From contig CAVFYJ010000002.1 in NCBI GenBank assembly GCA_963626545.1, positions 1-64,000 of the forward strand: 64,000 nt of DNA. The letters are read 5' to 3'. Made by a program: the position numbers and the translations under genes. The stretch comes from Anthropogastromicrobium sp963626545 (GTDB lineage: Bacteria > Bacillota > Clostridia > Lachnospirales > Lachnospiraceae). The notes under the pieces are model-generated. The model searched no databases. It was not told where the DNA came from and saw only the letters and a program-made list of their open reading frames with translations. Below, in pieces: positions 61,500 to 64,000 of the stretch; position 1 is the first letter of the stretch; every line of letters begins with the position of its first letter.

Positions 61500-62786
61500 G
61501 TGAGTGATTATACCTTAAATACAAAGTGCGTGCAGGCGGGCTATACGCCGGGAAACGGAGAGCCGCGCCAGATTCCGATCATTCAGTCTACGACATTTAA
61601 ATATGATACCAGTGAGGACATGGGAAAATTATTTGATCTGGAGGCATCCGGCTATTTCTACAGTCGTCTTCAGAATCCAACAAACGATTATGTAGCAGCA
61701 AAGATCGCTGAGTTAGAGGGCGGTACCGCAGCAATGTTGACTTCATCCGGTCAGGCAGCAAACTTCTTTGCATTATTTAATATTTGCGAATGCGGTAGCC
61801 ACATCGTAGCTTCCTCATCCATCTATGGCGGAACCTATAACCTGATCGCCGTAACACTGGCAAAGATGGGCATTCATGCGACCTTTGTTTCTCCAGACTG
61901 CACCGAGGAAGAGTTAAACGCAGCGTTCACCGAAGATACCAGAGCAGTATTTGGTGAGACCATCGCAAATCCGGCGCTGACGGTTCTTGATATTGAGAAA
62001 TTTGCAAAGGCAGCGCATGCTCATGGCGTTCCGTTAATCGTGGATAACACCTTCCCGACACCGGTAAACTGCCGTCCGATCGAGTGGGGCGCTGATATCG
62101 TAACGCATTCCACCACAAAATATATGGATGGTCATGGTGCAGCACTCGGTGGCGCAATTGTAGATGGCGGTCATTTTGACTGGATGGCACACGCAGACAA
62201 GTTCTCAGGTCTGTGCACACCAGATGAGTCTTATCATGGAATCACCTACGCAGAGAAGTTTGGCATGGGCGGTGCCTTTATCACAAAGTGTACCTCTCAG
62301 CTGATGCGTGACCTTGGCTGCATGCAGTCTCCGCAGAATGCATTTATCTTAAATCTTGGCCTTGAATCCTTACATGTAAGAATGCCGCGCCACGTTGAGA
62401 ATGGACAGGCCGTAGCAGAGTTTTTACAGGCACAGCCGCAGGTTGCCTATGTCAATTATCCGGGTCTGCCGACAGATAAGTATCATGAGATTGCAAAGAA
62501 GTATCTTCCAAACGGCGGATGTGGTGTTGTTTCCTTCGAGTTAAAGGGTGGTCGTGCTGCGGCAGAGACCTTCATGAAGCATTTAAAGCTTGCAGCAATC
62601 GAGACACATGTTGCGGATGCACGTACCTGCTGCTTAAACCCAGCAACATCCACACATCGTCAGATGAATGATGAACAGCTTGCAGCGGCTGGTGTTCCGG
62701 CAGGACTCGTTCGTATTTCTTGTGGATTGGAAGATAAGAAGGATTTGATCGCAGATTTGGCACAGGCACTAGCAGCAATCGAGTAA
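61500..62786 (+). CDS. metY: O-acetylhomoserine sulfhydrylase (Cys/Met metabolism PLP enzyme)
   Basis: A 428-residue fold-type I PLP enzyme that makes homocysteine from O-acetylhomoserine and sulfide. The family core is clear: YSRLQNPTNDYVAAKIAELEGG, SSGQAANFFALFNI, IVDNTFPTPVNCRPIEWGADIVTHSTTKYMDGHG with the PLP lysine (about 207), and the C-terminal LRLSCGLED-like VRISCGLEDKKDLIADL. The length and the KYMDGHG context fit MetY better than cystathionine gamma-synthase. GTG 61500 is chosen because GGAGG lies 9 nt upstream; the TTG at 61485 overlaps that site. No T-box or SAM riboswitch is visible upstream. Confidence 0.9.
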   Translation: MSDYTLNTKCVQAGYTPGNGEPRQIPIIQSTTFKYDTSEDMGKLFDLEASGYFYSRLQNPTNDYVAAKIAELEGGTAAMLTSSGQAANFFALFNICECGSHIVASSSIYGGTYNLIAVTLAKMGIHATFVSPDCTEEELNAAFTEDTRAVFGETIANPALTVLDIEKFAKAAHAHGVPLIVDNTFPTPVNCRPIEWGADIVTHSTTKYMDGHGAALGGAIVDGGHFDWMAHADKFSGLCTPDESYHGITYAEKFGMGGAFITKCTSQLMRDLGCMQSPQNAFILNLGLESLHVRMPRHVENGQAVAEFLQAQPQVAYVNYPGLPTDKYHEIAKKYLPNGGCGVVSFELKGGRAAAETFMKHLKLAAIETHVADARTCCLNPATSTHRQMNDEQLAAAGVPAGLVRISCGLEDKKDLIADLAQALAAIE

Positions 62787-62863
62787 GAAATTTATAGGGT
62801 GACAAAAAATGGAGGCTCATTTTTTATTTGTAATGAATGTAACGGGGATACGGATGAAAAAAG

Positions 62864-62897
62864 AGGGCATACATCGAAGTGATGTGTGCCCTTTTTG
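62864..62897. terminator. Terminator between convergent metY and FMN-binding gene
   Basis: AGGGCATACATC pairs with GATGTGTGCCCT (one G-U/T mismatch) with a GAAGT loop, followed by TTTTTG; an A-run on the other side could serve the opposite strand. Confidence 0.8.
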
Positions 62898-62902
62898 ACT
62901 TT

Positions 62903-64000
62903 TTATTCGTTTAAGCCTGCTGCTTCTTGCAACGCTTTCTGTACGGCATTTTTGATTCCGTTTGAGCTGTAGGTCGCACCGGAAACGGCATCGACCTCGG
63001 TGTTTTGTGCTTCAAGAATTTCCGAAACAACCTTATTTTTGCACTTGTCGAAATACCACAGGTCACTTTCTGTACTGCTGCAGGAAATATCGGTGATTTT
63101 TCCACCCTCAATGGTGACAGTTACTTTTACAGTGCCATCATAGCCTGCGGCTTTTGCCTCGTAAACACCATCGGTAAGAGTAGAATCCGAATTGTCAGAA
63201 CCTTCAGAATCTTCTTTTGAAATTGTCTCGGAGTCCGTTGACAGTTCTGTTTCAGAGGCAGCATTTGAACTACTTTTTGAAGCAGTTGTTGCCGATTCAG
63301 ATCCTATTTCTGTATTTTCAATCGTTTCAAGTGTTTCAGTCGCTTCTGTATTTTGAGCGTTATCAGTCGCCGTATCCTTAGGCTTTGCAGCTACACAAAC
63401 AATTGCTAGAATCACAGCAAACAGTACAGCGCAAGCAGCGGTAATTTCGCGCTTATGACTTGGCTTTTTCTTTAGAAAATACCATTTGCGGATGCGGCAG
63501 ATGGCGTATCCAAAGAAAATGGCGGTGTAAACGAGTACAGAAAAGTAGTAGCCATCCCTGCCATTCTGGGCGAGCGGAAGAAATAACAGCATAATGTGGA
63601 TGTAAAGCAGCGCATAAAACAGATAGGCAAAGCGCTGGATTTGCTTCCACTTTTTTGCTTTCATGCGCTTGCGAATCTTCGGAAAAGAAAGAATCGTGAG
63701 CGGAATCATGATTGCAAGAAGAACGAGGGTAATGATACATGCGGCAAGCTGATTGGCAGGAAGCGAGGCTGCGTCGGTGAAGAAACGAATAAAGTAGGTT
63801 CTTCCGTAGCCAATGTTATGACCGAGTGTCAGCATGGCAGCGAAAATGGAAAGCTCACCGCGTACCGGCATCAAGCGCTTAATTAGCTTGGAACCATTCG
63901 AAAACGCGCCTGTCCACATGACAATACACCAAAGCGCACAGGCAAGTGCACCGCGGCGAAACAGATCAAGAACAAATGTGACAGATTCAGGCAGATCTCG
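62903..64000 (-). CDS. Ferric-reductase-like membrane protein with FMN-binding domain (5' end outside window)
   Basis: The open frame runs off the right edge without a start, so at least 365 residues are present (an internal ATG lies at 63919). The N-terminal part has about six membrane helices with His-containing segments (LTLGHNIGYG, YALLYIHIMLL) typical of ferric-reductase-like or MsrQ-type haem-binding domains. A Thr/Ser/Glu-rich low-complexity linker (Asn/Glu/Ser repeats) leads to a C-terminal FMN-binding domain with GKITDISC and the flavin-attachment motif DAVSGATYSSNGI. It is probably part of an electron-transfer chain across the membrane. Linker and domain order resemble other Lachnospiraceae FMN-binding proteins. 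Confidence 0.8.
   Translation of the reverse strand, partial: RDLPESVTFVLDLFRRGALACALWCIVMWTGAFSNGSKLIKRLMPVRGELSIFAAMLTLGHNIGYGRTYFIRFFTDAASLPANQLAACIITLVLLAIMIPLTILSFPKIRKRMKAKKWKQIQRFAYLFYALLYIHIMLLFLPLAQNGRDGYYFSVLVYTAIFFGYAICRIRKWYFLKKKPSHKREITAACAVLFAVILAIVCVAAKPKDTATDNAQNTEATETLETIENTEIGSESATTASKSSSNAASETELSTDSETISKEDSEGSDNSDSTLTDGVYEAKAAGYDGTVKVTVTIEGGKITDISCSSTESDLWYFDKCKNKVVSEILEAQNTEVDAVSGATYSSNGIKNAVQKALQEAAGLNE

Noticed and set aside
62911..63740. Overlapping ORFs inside the FMN-binding gene
   Set aside because: They are other frames of the real gene, which has the membrane helices and the DAVSGAT motif.

Overview
The window looks like chromosome of a gut-type Lachnospiraceae/Clostridia bacterium (Firmicutes). 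Supporting signs are strong AGGAGG ribosome binding sites, moderate to low GC, the gdpP-rplI-dnaB gene order, an ATP-dependent PEP carboxykinase, a Clostridia-style polyamine operon, a short SpeA-type decarboxylase and tRNA genes without encoded CCA. No rRNA, CRISPR array, prophage or integrase is visible.

Layout. (1) 1-2800: two group II introns, one inside the other; a complete intron (933-2761) sits between domains V and VI of an older intron whose maturase is truncated. (2) 2799-9250: a TetR gene with a damaged 3' end, a leftward operon for a helical protein, FtsH and an HdeD-like membrane protein, then a divergent TetR / GH78 rhamnosidase pair. (3) 9261-10782: an HTH protein overlapping a HipA-like kinase, a likely toxin-antitoxin-type pair. 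(4) 10831-18360: a structured leader RNA with its own promoter and terminator, then speA-speE-carboxynorspermidine dehydrogenase-nspC-aguA-aguB. This operon can convert arginine via agmatine and N-carbamoylputrescine to putrescine and carries both known enzyme types for building triamines. (5) 18424-24180: a TnpB element just upstream of a CbpA-type J-protein gene, an AEC transporter and pckA.

(6) 26552-45385 is the accessory core. Three promoters share a 22-bp box that runs into the -35 element. They drive a CFI-box protein with YIR repeats, a 56-residue cysteine-rich peptide followed by a terminator and a radical SAM/SPASM enzyme, and a 33954-44896 operon containing two sets of Ser/Thr kinase + vWA + PP2C genes (TerY-P-triad type) with zinc-ribbon, RanBP2-finger membrane and Sel1 proteins. 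Between them lie two VirD4/HerA-like ATPases (one membrane-anchored with a degenerate P-loop) and a transglutaminase-like protein. Two small proteins sharing the C-terminal motif ASNSD(P/Q)KIR precede the first ATPase and the first kinase. I know of no described system with this combination; the best guess is a phosphorylation-controlled stress, defence or peptide-modification system.

(7) 45386-52355: DUF3232-like gene, gdpP-rplI-dnaB, a transglutaminase lipoprotein and three leftward tRNA genes (Phe-GAA, Gly-UCC, Gly-GCC) with a clear promoter. (8) 52356-64000: a CLC-type chloride channel, an AraC regulator divergent from a DUF5107/TPR protein and a GH2 glycosidase, an O-acetylhomoserine sulfhydrylase, and an FMN-binding membrane protein running off the right edge. 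All functions are read from sequence motifs by eye; no database search was run.
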